Assembly: GCF_021134715.1 (NCBI RefSeq)
Contig: NC_060024.1
Location: 7,564,001-7,628,000, forward strand
Length of the DNA: 64,000 nt
Reading direction: 5' to 3'
From: Daphnia pulex
Lineage: Eukaryota; Arthropoda; Branchiopoda; Diplostraca; Daphniidae
In this document: piece after piece, positions 15,001-29,100 of the stretch
How the letters are laid out: each line of letters opens with the position of its first letter
Position numbering within the stretch: the stretch's first letter is position 1
Translations under genes and position numbers: made by a program
Notes under the pieces: model-generated
Database searches by the model: none
What the model saw: only the letters and a program-made list of their open reading frames with translations
Told to the model about the DNA's origin: nothing

Positions 15001-18000
15001 TTTTTCCTGTTAAAGAATTGTGTTGAATGTATATTCTATGGTTTTAAAATATTACAATACTCTTAGTCTTACTTGCATATCCAACTTCTCTTTGATCCAA
15101 GTATCCTGGCGCAAGTTAAACGTTTCTCTGAGAGTCCGCAATTCACCTTCTACCGTATCATGTTCTTTTTTAAGAGAAAGATACTCCCTAGTAGGTAAAT
15201 AATATCAAAATAATTCAAACCAATCACTGTAGACGCTCAGAGAAAAAAAAAACTTTCCATACCTCTCGATGTTTTGCTTATCCATGACAAGTTTAGCTTT
15301 GATTACCAAATAATCTTCCTCTAGCAAATCATACTTGGCTGTTAAATCTTCGTACTCTTGATGCTCTTTTTCCAGTTCCAATTCCAGTTCTGAATAAATA
15401 GATTTTCATATAGGGAAAATGCCAAGTCGCAATCTTTCATATTAATAACCTCTAGAACGTGTGTCTTGATTTTTGAGTTCTTCGTATCTTTCGAGCGCTG
15501 CTTTTAGCTCTATTTCGGTCCGTTTGATGCGCTCCTTTAATCCCATTACTTCGTCATCTTTGTCCCGCATTTCGCCTTCGTATTCCTTTTCCACTCGGTC
15601 TTTCTTCTTTTTCTCCGCCTGAAATAAATGTAGATTCATTGGTAAAGTCAGAATACAAAAATTTGGGGATTTGACGAAAGCACGGGTCACCTTTATTTCT
15701 ACTTCCAGATCTGTTGCACGGCCTATTAGCTGATCACGTTCCTTGCGCCAGTCTGCCTCCAGCCGTTGGATTCTTTCGTTCAATGCCTTTTTATCCATCT
15801 CGGCCTGGTTCAATTTTTCATTAGATTCAGGACCATAATAATAAAATCGTGTGGATTGTAGATTACCCTAGTAAACTTTTGTTCCATATCCTCTGCTTTA
15901 GTTTTGAAATTGGTTGTTTCTTCTTTGGCCAGTTTGACTTCCCGCTCGCCTTTTTTCAGTGCGGTGTCCACAGCTTTCTTCACTTCGTCTTTAACGCTCG
16001 TTTCCTTTATAATAAATTTGATGATTAGTAACAACTTAATATAAGTATATTAGACGGGAAGGAAAAGTTCAGGAAAAGTTCAGGACATGGAAAGAGTGCG
16101 AAAAAAAAGGTGCACCAGATCTTTGATCTTCTTTTCTTTGACGACGATAGCAGATTCCAATTCGTCCATCTTAGATCGCATATCGGTCGACTGTTTCTTC
16201 AATTCATCGCGTTCTTTCAGCCAATTGAGCGAGAGTTCTTTCTGCGAAGACTCGGCTTGTCGTAATTTCGACCGCTCCTCTTCCATCTACTCACCTCAAT
16301 GCCACGGTCGGGGAAGGATCACACAAAGAGGACAAAGATATAACAATGAGAAAGAAGAGTGAAAGAAACAGAGTGTAACTTATAAGTAAGAAAAAGAATG
16401 CTGAAAAGTCAATAGTCTGAAGAACGTGCAGATTGAAACAATTCAACATAAGCAGGGTATATTACCTCTCGTTCGACATCGGTGATTCTTTCATTATTGT
16501 CCTTCAAAGTTCTTTCCATTTTTCTATTCTTATCTTCCGATTCCCTGATTTTCTTTTCCAAATCGGAGAGGCGGTTGTCTCTTTCTGTTAGCTATTGGGT
16601 TAGAGGATTTTCATTACAGTTTTAGCGCGATGTCAAACTCACTAAATGCATTAAAGCGCATTACCTCTTTCTGTAATTTATGTTTTTCTTGCTTGACCTG
16701 ATGAAGTGTGTCAAGATCAACAAAATCTCCGGCCTGCATTTTGGCGGCCAATTCTGTTTTTTCTTTTTCCAGTTTGTCACATTTCTCTTGTAAAACTTGG
16801 ATAGCTGTTATACAAGAGAAATAACCTTAAATAGAAATAGTTTGTGGAAGATAGTACATAATACTAACCTGAGCTGTTGCTATTTCCTTTTTTGATATCC
16901 GCTTCTAATTTGACAATTTTTTCGTCCAATTTCTTCTTCTCGTTCACCATATTCTCTCTTTGCTCACGTTCGTCTTTCAAATTTTTGGTTAATTCTGCAA
17001 TTTTTTTGGTATCAGAAGGTAATGGCTGGGCAGTACTTCTCGATATGAAGTCAGTGAATTCGGTTTCCAAGTCTTCAACCATTTTCTAAAAGAACAACAT
17101 TTCATTACTAAACTCCCAATCTTAAAATATGTTTAAACTCTAGACGAACTTTTAGCTGAATTTTGGTCATGGTTTCGGTTGGTTTTTTGGGCACGCGTTT
17201 GACTGCTCCTACCCTTGTATCCATTCGATGATGGAGATTCTCATTCTCCTTTTCCATGTGTTGCAGTCGAAGAGTAAGGGAGTTTATTTGTTCTTCTTTG
17301 CTTTTCAGATCGCGTTCTAAAATTTCTTTCTCTCGTTTAAGAACGCTCGACTCTGGGTTTATGGAGCCGGTTGATAGACGGGCCCCACGATCACTAGCGC
17401 GGGCCAATCGAGGAGATTTTTCTAGGTCGGTATGTTGTTTGTGACCCGATGCTTCTGTTAATTTCTTCTCCATATTTTTAATACGTTCTTCCAACTCCAG
17501 TTTATCTAGAAGTAATTTCTCGGCATCCGATGGTGGAGGTTTTCTCGATACCCGCAAATGCAATCTACGGTTCTCGGCCGTCATCTTTTCATTTTCCGTT
17601 TCCAAATCGACCGTTTTGGAACGTAAAATACCTGCCTCTTGTTCGACGAGCTGCAGTTGTCTCTACAAAAAATTGTGTCGATTTAGTTAACTCGAACAAT
17701 TTTTGGTGTGTGAAAATGCTTTGTACCTTCAAATCTAATGCGGATTCGCTCGACTCCAGAGAACGACTCCTCTGCACCACAATTTTACCTTTGTTTTTCT
17801 CGGCTTGAGTTAACGCTTCATTTAAATGCTCGATTTCTTTGTTCTTCTCCATCAACTCGGTTTTAAGTTTATTGATTTCTTCAGAAGAGGGTTTGGTAAC
17901 CTTGGAACGGGCTTCAGGTGTTTTTTCGATCGTCGGTTTAGATTTGACTAGTTCTTGGAGTTCTAAAACTTCCTTACTCAGACGATCATTTTCACCCTCC

Positions 18001-20556
18001 ATATCTTCCATTTTGCGTCTTAAAACAGCCGTTTCCTACATTTCAAATTAGGGTCCAACTTTAAAATAACAAACAATATAATTAAGCATAGAAAATTCTG
18101 CTTACCTGCTCGTTGAGTTCTAATTGCAGTCGGAGTTCGGAAAGACTAAGATCGTCGATATCACCAGAAATCCCTTCGTCCTTATCAACTGAAGTGTTGG
18201 GAGTTGTTCTTTGACCTTTCTTCATCGCCATTTTTTTCAATTGCATGACCAAAGATTCATTCTCTTCTTCGATACGACTTAGTTTCTTTCGCAAAGACTG
18301 GGCCTGATCTCGAAATGAATATCAGAAACACGCTTACATCAAACAAAAACGAAGTTATACCTCTTCTTCAGCAAATTTGAGTTGTTCGCGAAGATCCGCT
18401 TCTCTTTCAAGCGAATCTTGAAGATCTCTTTGCAGCTGGGACTCATTCTCTGTTGATTTCGTTGCGGCACCACCTGCCCCCTATAACAAAATTTGATTCG
18501 AGTTTGTCGGTTTGAACGTCATTGATTTTTCGCCAAATTATTACCTCCAAGCTTCGACTTTTGCTGAGAACTGGTCCTGATGCCAATACGTCTTTACTTC
18601 CAGTACGAATTTGGGATTGGAGCTTTTGCACTTCTCTTTGAGACTGAGCCAGTTGTTCACGAGTTTGGTTGAGTTCCTGTTCCAGCTGTGAAATTCGATC
18701 TGGTCCTTTACCCGGGGTGGGAGCCGCAGTCGAAGGAGCGCTGTTATTCTGGAATTCTTGGTTCTGAATTTCTAGTTCGTGTTTGTCGGTTTCCAGTTGT
18801 TCCATTCGACGTTCGGCCTTCCTCAATTTGAACTGCAGGATCCGACAGTTCTTCGCTGTCTGTTCCAAATCTTTTTTCAAGTCACGATATTCGTCTGCCT
18901 GGTCCTCTCTTGTACATTTAAAAGGAATTGCGAAAATAATCGTTCGAGCGTCTAGTACTCATCTAGCGAAATGGAATTAAACTGATCATGTAAATGTTAC
19001 CTGAAATTATCTTGCAACTCGTCCATTTCGTCGACCATTAGTCTCATATCTTTTTTGAGTTCTTCGTTTTCCTCCATCAGTTCCTCGATGAGAGCCTCGG
19101 CTGCTGCTGATTTGGCACGTATTTCTTCCATGGCCTTTGCGTGGTGGAATGCAAACGAAAATACGTGTTAATATTCAAAATCCAGTTCAATTAGTCGAGA
19201 CAGGATATGCAGTGATCGAACCTTGTGTGTCTGTGCGGACGAAGGGCGCGATTCCAGTTCTCGTTCCAGTTCAGCGACACGGAGCTCTGCGGATTGCTTG
19301 TCGTCTAACAGATCTTCGTTAGTTGTCTCCAGCTCTCGAATCCTTTGCTGTAGCCTCATGCTCTCAGATCCAGTGCCGCCGTTCATACCGATACTCCGGA
19401 ATTTCTTGTTTGACAGTTCGTCCTTTTCTCGTTCCAGACGCTCGCATCGCACCCTGTATTTGTCGAGCTCTTTTTTCATGTTGTTTACTTGATCCTGGCC
19501 CAACGAAAATGGTGTTGCTGAAATTGTAATCATACGGAGGCACCCGAAAACAAATCCAAATTCTCGTTCCTGACCTGCAATTCGTCGAAATTCGCTTCAA
19601 CCAGAGTGGTTTCGGTTGTCTCCGTGTTTTCTGTGATGTCAGTCCCTGCAAAGCTGTTGGCATCATCGTCTGATCCTCGAGACTAAAGCACAACTTAGTT
19701 GTTGATATAAATACACTAAAGCGAAAATGAGATTTACCTTAATATTGGAACGTTTAACTTCTAAGATAAACTGGACATCTGGGCTGTTATAGTTGCTGTC
19801 AGCTGGCACTTCTTTAAGCGAATGAATTTGAACGCGCTTCTTTCGAAGTCTTTCGCTTTCATCGCCCGAGCTTCCCCGTCGAGGTATCTCGTAGTCGCCA
19901 CCACTTTTGGCTATTGCGCCAGTTCCCGAAGGATCTTGGGCAGTTGCCGAGGATTTGTGCTTATTCAATCTAGGAAAGTTGAGAAAAAAAAAATTAATTA
20001 TAGTTTTTTGCTCGTTTATTTTGGTTCAGCATTCAAATAGAAAATAAGAGGTCTAAGAGGAACATTGTGATCCTATACCTCGAGAACGCTGATGCAGAAA
20101 TGGAGGAATAAATACTACCATAGTCCTTGGATTTTTCTGTTTCTTTAAGGCCTGCTTCTTGTGGATTCTTTAGAGTTGGAAAAGAAAGTGTGATTAAAAA
20201 AACGTTACACATTCGCATAAAATGGAAAAAAAAAAGATTACTTCTTTTAGCATGGGTATTTCCGTTGTATTCCTCCTACTTAAAGCCACCGATTCCCTGG
20301 TGCGAACAGGGACAACAGGTGTTGGGATACTTTTTCAAGAGACAGGGAAACAAATTTTGAAAACAAAAAACACAAAAAAAAATGGTTGTTAGGTGTGTGC
20401 TGGAAACATTCTTATTTGTGGTTTCAACCATACTTTTCAAACTTTGATTCATCTAGGCTGTCTACCGAGCTAGACCGGTCTTCTCGACGCAGCGCACTGG
20501 TAGAGGAATCTCCGTTATCCTTGCGATTTGTGGCATTCGAGTGCTCCTTGTATTCA
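12087..20556 (-). CDS. long coiled-coil protein of the MTCL1/SOGA type, about 33 exons
   Basis: A very exon-rich gene; I trace about 33 exons from 20434-20556 down to 12087-12258, about 1970 codons. Almost all junctions are GT-AG. Largest exons: 17150-17662, 13418-13784, 18545-18908, 17727-18035. The best family signature spans exons 19001-19134 and 18545-18908: VDEMDELQDNF, then EYRDLKKDLEQTAKNCRILQ, then FKLRKAERRMEQLE. It is close to the block I know from SOGA and MTCL1, which bind microtubules or polarity partners. The rest is heptad-rich coiled coil with Glu/Lys/Arg bias. The C-terminus is a basic, Ser-rich tail (KKRSLMGKIKQLTKSRSIED; KDKLTGMFKKGSSSR) and ends PLSVRKPL. I could not fix the start codon; the first exon seen opens from an acceptor, so 5' exons lie further right. 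The exon 17150-17662 donor (GTTCGT) is non-consensus. Other long coiled-coil families would mimic most of it, but not the signature block. Confidence 0.8.
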
Positions 20557-23500
20557 CTACAAAACAAGGATATGAAGCCAGAAGCACTTAGCCAACGTTT
20601 GGCAAGAGCAATTTATTACCGAAAGCACCGCTTGCAACGGGTAGGCCATCGAACTTGTGGGTGGAATCCCAACGGACACAGTGGATCCGACACTTTAGGC
20701 ATTTTATTTATATCCTTGGACCTCCTTTGCTACTACCTTTCGTATCAGCAACGAGCTTCTTCAAATTACTTGCCTTTGCCGACCAACCGACAATGGGAAA
20801 ATCCGGGAAAATCACACGAGGAAAAAGAAAGAAACGTCAACTACATACTACGAAAACATAAAATGTGGTGCTTAAATTCCATTAAATCTTTACAAAACAA
20901 GGGCGTTGAAAAATGAATCGTTGCGCGACTCAATTAACAGGGGATTAATGACTGAAGACCGAAATCGTAAAGCTCAGTATAGTATGGGACTAAAGATTAA
21001 TACTTTTTTAACTGAAAATGAGTTATTCAATCTGTGTGGTCGGTGAAGGCCAATTACAATAGTTGGCGACGGTGTGTTATCATCAACAAAGAATTAAATC
21101 TTAGAGAACCGGAAATGTCATCTTAATAATTTATTCAAAATGTACATCCGGATAAAATTGTTTTTATATTATGTTTCCCAATGCAAAATGTAAATTTCAA
21201 ATCTCTTCCTATTAATTAATCAGTGCGCTCTTATTTTTTAATTGCTTATTGTAATTTAAAGAGAACCCTAGGAGCGATAAAAATATATGTGAATATAGCA
21301 AGAAGATAAATCTAGGACATTGTGCACATTAAGATAGTTTGAAATTAGGGATTCCAAATTAGAGAAAACCGTAAAGTCACAAATTCCATACCGCACTTCA
21401 CGCGGGTGAAGTTAGGGTTTTTGTAACACGTTTTTCATTCTTTGCGTTTCCACATACCTTGCGACTCCATAACGCTCATCACGTCAATCCATTGTCCATG
21501 GAAAATCTATCCAAAGTTTATAGATAAAATAACTAAAATGTAAAAACCGACTGGTTAGAGCACTTCACTGGAACACGTCAAATGAACTTGGAATCAAAAA
21601 TTACGTGGGGCATCGGCCAAGTGTTGGCAACTTATTCACAAAGTATATCGATGACTCGGTGATTGCGGATGTTAGTAAATCCAGTCAAAAGTCGTTGACG
21701 ATATACACCACAACCATACTGCACCAAGGCTCGAGAACACTGTCTCCTGAAGCAACCAGGAGTCGACTCGCACACACTTCTATGTTTAGCCCGGGCTGCT
21801 GGCAGGCCACAGACGGCCGAAACCAGGCAATCGGGTTGGCGGGTATTTTGGTTCCATCGTCGACATGGCGCGTTCTCTGCGCTCTTTATTATCTCCCGAT
21901 ACTCCCCTGTTATACGCCGGTACACCCCCATCGTGAAAAAAAATCCTTATAACGTTTATATTCGTGATGCACAATAGACAAGGCCAACTCTTTTATTTAT
22001 GGTTATTTTAGCGCACAACAACAATTGGGAGATACAATTTGTTATTTCAGTTGATATTTTTCCGTCAATTCCGACTACTATAAACAAAGTCTTTTCAGAT
22101 GAGTCAGTGAATAATGAAACCGCAATTTAGAGGACTCAATTTATAAATACGGAACTTCTTTTTAGCAAACAATAATTTTAAAAACCTATGAAAATCAATC
22201 TTGAAAAATTTTCCTATTATTATTTCATAACAAGTTCAAAAAAGTTTATGTAACCGATTTCTTGGTAAGAGAAGTTCGACGCAAAGTCGAACCCTCTGGC
22301 GGCAGATAAGTGACTCGCGTTTTTCGTGAAAATTTTATTGCTCCACGACGCCCCTTCTTGACGACTGAATGATCGAGGAATGCGAGCACCAAAATTTGAG
22401 TCCCTCTCGACAGCACTCTCAAACAAAATTCTGCGTCCTATACACTGTCTAAACCCTTATTAACCATATCTAATACACAATATGCGGTTATTCACTACTG
22501 GTAACTTTATAACAATCGATCTTGGAGAGAGGAAATAGACAAGTGTTCAAAAGAATGCACACAAAATAGCAAATCCAATTAAAATTTTTGATCACTAAAA
22601 AGGTGGAAAAAATGTTTGAAATTTGCGTTCAAAAAAGAAACGCGTCGAAATCCACTGTGCTGACAAAATAGAACTTGCTTAATCAGCAAAGATGATGAAT
22701 TCAGGGTTAGGCCGATCAAGTTGCTAGCCCTGCATCCCTTATATACTGAGCACGAGCTGACTTATTCGGCTGCTCCCAAGGAAGTGCTCGAAGTGCAACC
22801 TGGGCATTCGAGAGAATCCTGGGAGACGACTGCGAGAGACATCCATTTGGCGCACGCTACCGAGTTTTTTCAACTTTGGCTCAGTTTGATCTTTTGCTTC
22901 TTGCAGGGGCTCTGTTATCATCGTGTCACACAATCGTGACTTGAATTTTATTTGCTAGTTTTTACCTGAACAAAATACCTCGGGACTTTTGTCCAGGTAT
23001 TTTAAATATACGACCAAGGGATATTGGAAATGTCTTGTGAAAATTGTGAGCTAGTCGGTCGTCGTTCAATTTGGCAATTGGAGACATTTGTCCTTCATCA
23101 CAGCTGGGGCTTTAGAACCGTGACGTTCTTCATTTTTGTATCTCCTTCTTTTGGAAACATTTGGCTCAGCGTCCAAAACGGCGGTAGCCCATCCCTGGGG
23201 AGTTTGATCATTTCGATGTTCGCGGCTACCGCTCGCTCGTTTTAAACTTTCATTTTTTAAAAGATAAACTAACTGTCAAGTAACGTACTAAGCCAATTCT
23301 ACTTCAGATTTAGCAAATTGCTATAAAAAAAATGTCTAAAAAACCGCAATATTTGATATTCATTCCTGAAATTGAAAAAGTGTTTCAGCAGCAAATAAAA
23401 GAGAATTGCAATAAGAATTTGGCAAATTTGCAACGGGTAATGGCAAACATGAAGCGACTCGACATATTCATTTTCAAAAGAATTCATTCTTGACATGGAT

Positions 23501-26172
23501 GACCGACTAACATACTTTTCTTTTTTAAATTGCTTATCAAGGATGATATGTGAATGATATGAATTGCTTATCTGTAAAATGAGGGAAAACTGGCAAACTC
23601 AATTTCAAAAAATGGCAATGGCACGTTTATTACAACTTCCATGGATGAGAGAGAGAAACGATGCGCACAGAATGAATAGGGCGAGAGGGGGGGGGGAAGG
23701 ATTGTATCTCGATAGCAAAGAAGAATACCATAAAAACAATCAATATAAGATATGATATCGATGAGGGGTCGGCAAGGATGATTTAAAAACGATGAAGAAC
23801 CAAGAGGCAAATCGAGGAGAGAGAAATAAGAAAAAAACAAAAATAATAAAAAAACGGTTTGAAATATTCTCCAGAGGAATACATGAAACACATAAGAGGG
23901 TTGAGGATGTAATAAACGGTGCTCCAGCTGAAAATAATATGGTTTTGTTGTGTGTGTGTGTGTGTTGTGTGTTAAACCATTTTATAATAAGAGGCAAATG
24001 CAGCTGAAACCGATCGGGAGGGAACGCACACATTTAATCAACGATAGCTATGGAAAAGACTTGACGTCTGGCATCTATTTGTCTTCCGAATCCAAAAACA
24101 CTCATTCAAAAAAAGCAAAACTGTAAACAAGTTTTTTTTTCAAGGGGGTAATAAGGGGCGTGTGTGTGTGTGGAAGCCACGGGTTTTCTCTGAATGAAAA
24201 ACAAAAAAATCCATCTGAGACGATTGAACTGGAAAACACCAATGACCCCCCGTCAGATAAACCAAAAAGAGGGAAATAAAACGCAAAGGAAAATGGACGC
24301 ACAGAACCCCACAAATGCCTCCCGAGGTGTCATGGAACAATGTATGCTTGATTATGAATGCCTTAGGCCAGAACAATCCGGATGACAAAATCCCGACAGA
24401 GAAAATTTGGAAAAGGAAATAACGAGAAGGAATACATTCGACGCAACCGACTTGAGATGCTTTTTTTTCATCAGTTAGACGTCGTTTAGGATTAAATAAA
24501 AATCGAAAAATCGGGGGAAAATGTCGCTGTAAAAAGGAGGATTTTTCTTGGTTTGGATTTGAAATACTGAGGCCTCCTCCTCTCAACTGCCATAGTCCAT
24601 GCACTGTCTTCGTTTTGAGATCGCTGGCTATGCATTTCTCTCGCCTTCTATTAAAGTACTTCAGTGCCCGAGGAGGCCTCTCTTAAGCTTCAAACGATGT
24701 GGGGGAAAAAAAGGGGATTTATATAACGGGATATATAAATGGGAAGATGCACAAACGACAGTGTAATGAATCTGCCATCGGATCAAGAGAAACTGATATG
24801 TCCTGGGTGATTGGAGGGAGGGGCCTTACGTTCGCTTTCGCAGCTGCTGTGTGTTAATTTTTTTAGGGTTAGGCTTGTCCGAATGTTGTGCTCGAACTCG
24901 AGGGGTAATAAAGGCACGCTGATGAGGGATGCTGGGGAAAAGGGGGAGGGGAGGGCACATACAATCAGAAACCAAACGCTAAGGAAATGTGGCTAATGAA
25001 CCAGCTGCAGGTGAGCAAAAAGTAGGTGTCAAAATCATAAGTTTCAAACGCGTGGCAAATTAAAAGAAAAACTCGAGCTACTCGTAATAAAGCTACTCAG
25101 CTAGACCATCAGGAGCTATTCCGACATGTTGTGGGGGTAGTGCAACGACACGCTGTTTATCGGAGACGAGAGATTTGAAAGAGACGAGGGGAGGGGGATG
25201 TAACAAAGAAGAAAGAGAAAACGCTAAACGTTCTAGCAAAAACACACACACACACACACACACATTCACGCACACATGCAAACACCGTCTGGGATATTTT
25301 GAAAAAATAATAATAATGAATCAGTGATGAATGACAACTCCGTTTCAACGGCAGAGCGTGTTTATGTTTTTGCGCCTTTTTGCTTTTCTTTTCCACAACG
25401 TAAAAATTGATGCGTTGTCGCAGCTACGTCAATGTGATGAGATAATATTGGGGGGCGAGGGGATATAAAGAGAAGACATAATAATTCTATACAATCGTTT
25501 TTGTTTAACGAGCGACGAGTTTTTTTTTCTTTTCTTTTTTCTTTCAAATGGGGGGGCGAGCAGCAACAGTTCAGCAGTTATAAAGATTGCATAATATGTA
25601 CTCGGTCGCGTCAACAAATTTTCTGTTTCTTTCTTTCTTCTTCAGCCAAAGATGTCATTGTAAACAGATGAGGGGGGTGGTGGAGCGAGGAAATGTGTTG
25701 CTGCCCGGTTTCTTTAGTCTTATTATTTTCTTCCGCAAAGTTGTTTCATCTTTTACATCAGTGAATGAGGTGCCCAAGAAACTTACGGAGGAATATGAAG
25801 CACCAATCGGAAACAAATCACATTCAAAAGACGCAAACATCACACTCACACACATCATTTAACTGATATACCCCCCCGGTAACAAGAAACTTCCACACCT
25901 TTTCTTACTTTTTTTCCAGGTGAACAAAATTTAGAAAAAAAAAACAAAATGGATTTTTTTCCCCTCCGAAATAAGCAATCACTGCGCGGTCGACATAAGA
26001 TTGGCGGTTTGTCCGCTATAGTTTAGTGAAGTCACGGTTTTTGCGGGCAGCTAAGTTCGACAATGCACACACCAGCGAGTTGCTAGATCAAAACTAAAAA
26101 AATAAATCAAATAGCAAAATGTTAATACTCTGAAACGCTCAGCGTAATATTTCTGTTGCTCGAGTAACTTAC
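20557..26172. other. mostly non-coding region, likely 5' part of the coiled-coil gene and 3' part of daughterless
   Basis: I see no certain exon in 5.6 kb. Missing first exons of the minus-strand coiled-coil gene should lie here. A minus-strand frame at 22739-22933 sits downstream of TATATAAGG (plus 22735-22745 region reversed) but has no recognisable protein. A (GT)n tract lies near 23946-23970 and an (AC)n tract at 25242-25264. The final exon of daughterless, or its 3' UTR, should fall below 26173. Confidence 0.5.
25242..25264. repeat. (AC)n microsatellite
   Basis: About eleven AC dinucleotides in a row, followed by looser CACAC tracts. It lies in the non-coding interval downstream of the daughterless coding exons. 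Confidence 0.85.
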
Positions 26173-29100
26173 GGAGGATGGCATGGATCCAAAGGGGATC
26201 ATGGGAGGAGGTCCCCCACCGCCAGCACCTCCTCCGCCGCCCAAATGAGGCGGGCCTTGCATTCCCTTGGCCGATCCGTCGTCTGCTTTTTCTTCTTCGC
26301 GTCGTTTCAAGCAAGCCGCCTTCGGATTCAAATTCCTCTCTGTAAAAATAAATGGGGAAATTTAGAACAAATTGAAACATTTCTCCAATGGAAAGAAATA
26401 AAAAGCGACAGAAAGTTACGAGAAGTATACAAATTTAAGCAGTTTTAGCCTTTCTAGTTGACCATGTTACCAAATTAAACCAATTTTAAACATCCAAATG
26501 ATGTTATCAAATAAATAACATTTTAAAGGTAACATGTTCAAATAAAAAGGTTAAAGAAAAAAAAAAAAACGTTGCAGTAATGGAATGGAGAATGTGTTAG
26601 TAAACAGTGGGATAACGAAAAAATTTATGATGGGTGTGGGAAAGGTTTCGGGATGGAAAAACAAAAATAGTAAATGAAGTTAAAAAAAAATGAACGGGGT
26701 TGGTGCATGCGCTCTCAAAGGCCAGGAATCAATAAAACGAAAAAGCAAAAATAATTTTTTTACATAAAAATGTTTACAATAGTAACGAAAATAAATAAAA
26801 AAATAAATAAATGGAAAAGCCACTAATGAAACGAGGTCGTGCACTGCGTTAATAAAAACGAATGAACACATTTAAAAGATCAAGTAAGGCGGGAAAGTTC
26901 AGTCGTTTGAATAGAACGGACCATGAAAAATCCACAATCGTCATCAAAGAAACCGAACTTTCGCGATTTGTTTTTTGTTTTCGTCTTTGCTGAGACCAAT
27001 AGAAAGAATGCAAGAAGAGACGAGAACATGTGCACATGTAATCGCACGTGGCAGTTGTGTGTTGCAGTACCTCGCACTTGCTGCTCGAGCTGCATGATGA
27101 CCTCAACGGCCATGTTGAGGATGCCCAGTTTGGTTTGCGGCTTGTCCGACTTCAAATGCGTCATGCACATGCGCCCCAATTCCTTGAGCGCTTCGTTGAT
27201 ATCCCGGATTCGGATCCTAATTTTGGGGGTTCGGAGCGGGGTCGAAGGTAAAAAAAGGGGATGCGTGAAATGAGGGTGAAGGATGGGGTGGAGGTAAGTT
27301 ATCGAAGAGAGTTGATTGGAAGAAGAGACAGAGAGAGAGAGAGAGAGAAAGAAAGAAAAGAGACACGAGACAGGCGAGAGAGAGAGAGAGAGAGAGAAGA
27401 GAGAAAAACAAAAGAAACGGGTTACTACTCGTTCTCTGACAACTACCTCTAACACGTTGTTCCAGCTGAGTGATGACGTCGACAGCCTGGTGAAGCACCG
27501 TCAACTTGGGCTGCGTCTTGTCAATCTTGAGATGCATTTGACACATGCGGCCTAACTCCTTGAACGCTTCGTTTATGTCTTTCACCCGCACTCTGACAGC
27601 CGGACAAGAGTGGATGAGGCATAACCGTAATTGTAACTATATTTACTAAATCTAATTCCAGCCAATTTTTTTCTCTCAAAAACTCGACTACACTCACGTC
27701 AATTCAACAACACAAAATGTCCTAGACCAAATCCCTAACTGACCACAAATTTGAAAAAAAAAGGGGGAAAAGTTGTTCTTACCGCTCGCGAGCGTTGTTG
27801 GCTTGCCGCCTCTCCTTTTCCTTGACAACTTTGACGGCAGGATCCAGTCCTTCGTCGTCGTCATCATCCTCGTCATCACTACCAGCACTGCTTATAAACC
27901 CCGAGGTAAATGGGGTGGTCCAGGTAAAGAAAAGACAAACAAACAAAAAAAAAAAAAAAAAACGAAAACAAAGAGAAATTCACCATTAGTATGATTGAAA
28001 TGATTAACATTTTTGATGGTTTAAGTTAGAGGGCGAAGAATGGCCGAAGGTACGCACTACCTCCTAGAGCGTTTGCTGCTCTTGCTTGCGCCTCCGTGGC
28101 TTGACGAGGTCGGGGTGTTGGCTGAAGCTCCGCCCAGCGATGAAATACGTCCGTCGAGCCCCAATTTGGCTTCGCTGCTGTCTGGATCTTTTCGTTTTTC
28201 TACAAGACAAAATATTTCAGAGATGAATTCAAGTCAACTCAAGTAACGTAACAATTCGAAATTACTTGAACTTGTAGGAGGAGCTTTCACTGTGGTAGGC
28301 AGGCCGTCGACCATCGGCCGATTCACGGAATCGTGGAGGGAGCCACCAAGAGAGGCGGGGCCCAAACTGCCGTAAGACGATGGGTGCCCGACTGTGCTGC
28401 TGACCGGATGATGTCCGCCCTAAGACACAAGAAAATGGCAACGTAAACAACACGCGGGAAAATAATAATAATAAAGCCAATCGATTGAAATGTACCATGA
28501 GAGGTTCAAGGACGGGCGGGTAGGCGGCCATGATGCCGTTGGAATGTGACAAGGCGGGTGAAGGTCCGGCACCGGGTAACGCAGATTGCGGCCCACCACC
28601 GCCTACCGATTCGGCGTGATTCCGGAGCACGTTGATGGCATCGTCCAGTCTCTCTTCCATCCGAGTGGTCGCCTGATGAAAATTGCCATTTAACGGACTC
28701 GTAAGACTCTATTTTGTGGATGGTTAGTTTCAATTCAATTAAAATTCTATGTCGTCTAGCTCAGGGACAAAGAAAATAAACCAAAGTACGAAAGGTCTCC
28801 AGTAAAATAACAAGTAAAGAAGGAAAGAAAGAAACAAAGAAAAAGAAAATAAGGACAAACTACCTCAGTGTGATTCCTAAGAATGCCAATAGCATCGTCC
28901 AGTCGCTCTTGCTCGGGCATGCGACGAGCCTGGACATCCAAAACAAAAAAAAAGTAGGAAGGACAAAAGAATTGTAACAAAAAAGAAAAATCAGAGAACA
29001 AATAGACAAATTAAAAAAAAAAAAAAAAGGTTTCGTCACACAAACACAAACTGAGGATAGAAAAGGTTTCGCATCATGTCGTTGGAACTAGAGAGCCGGA

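Noticed and set aside
20386-20916. 176-residue plus-strand frame
   Set aside because: Overlaps the first visible minus-strand exon of the coiled-coil gene and has no recognisable features; probably chance.
21605-21952. 115-residue plus-strand frame
   Set aside because: No domain, and equally open on the other strand; no splice or start context.
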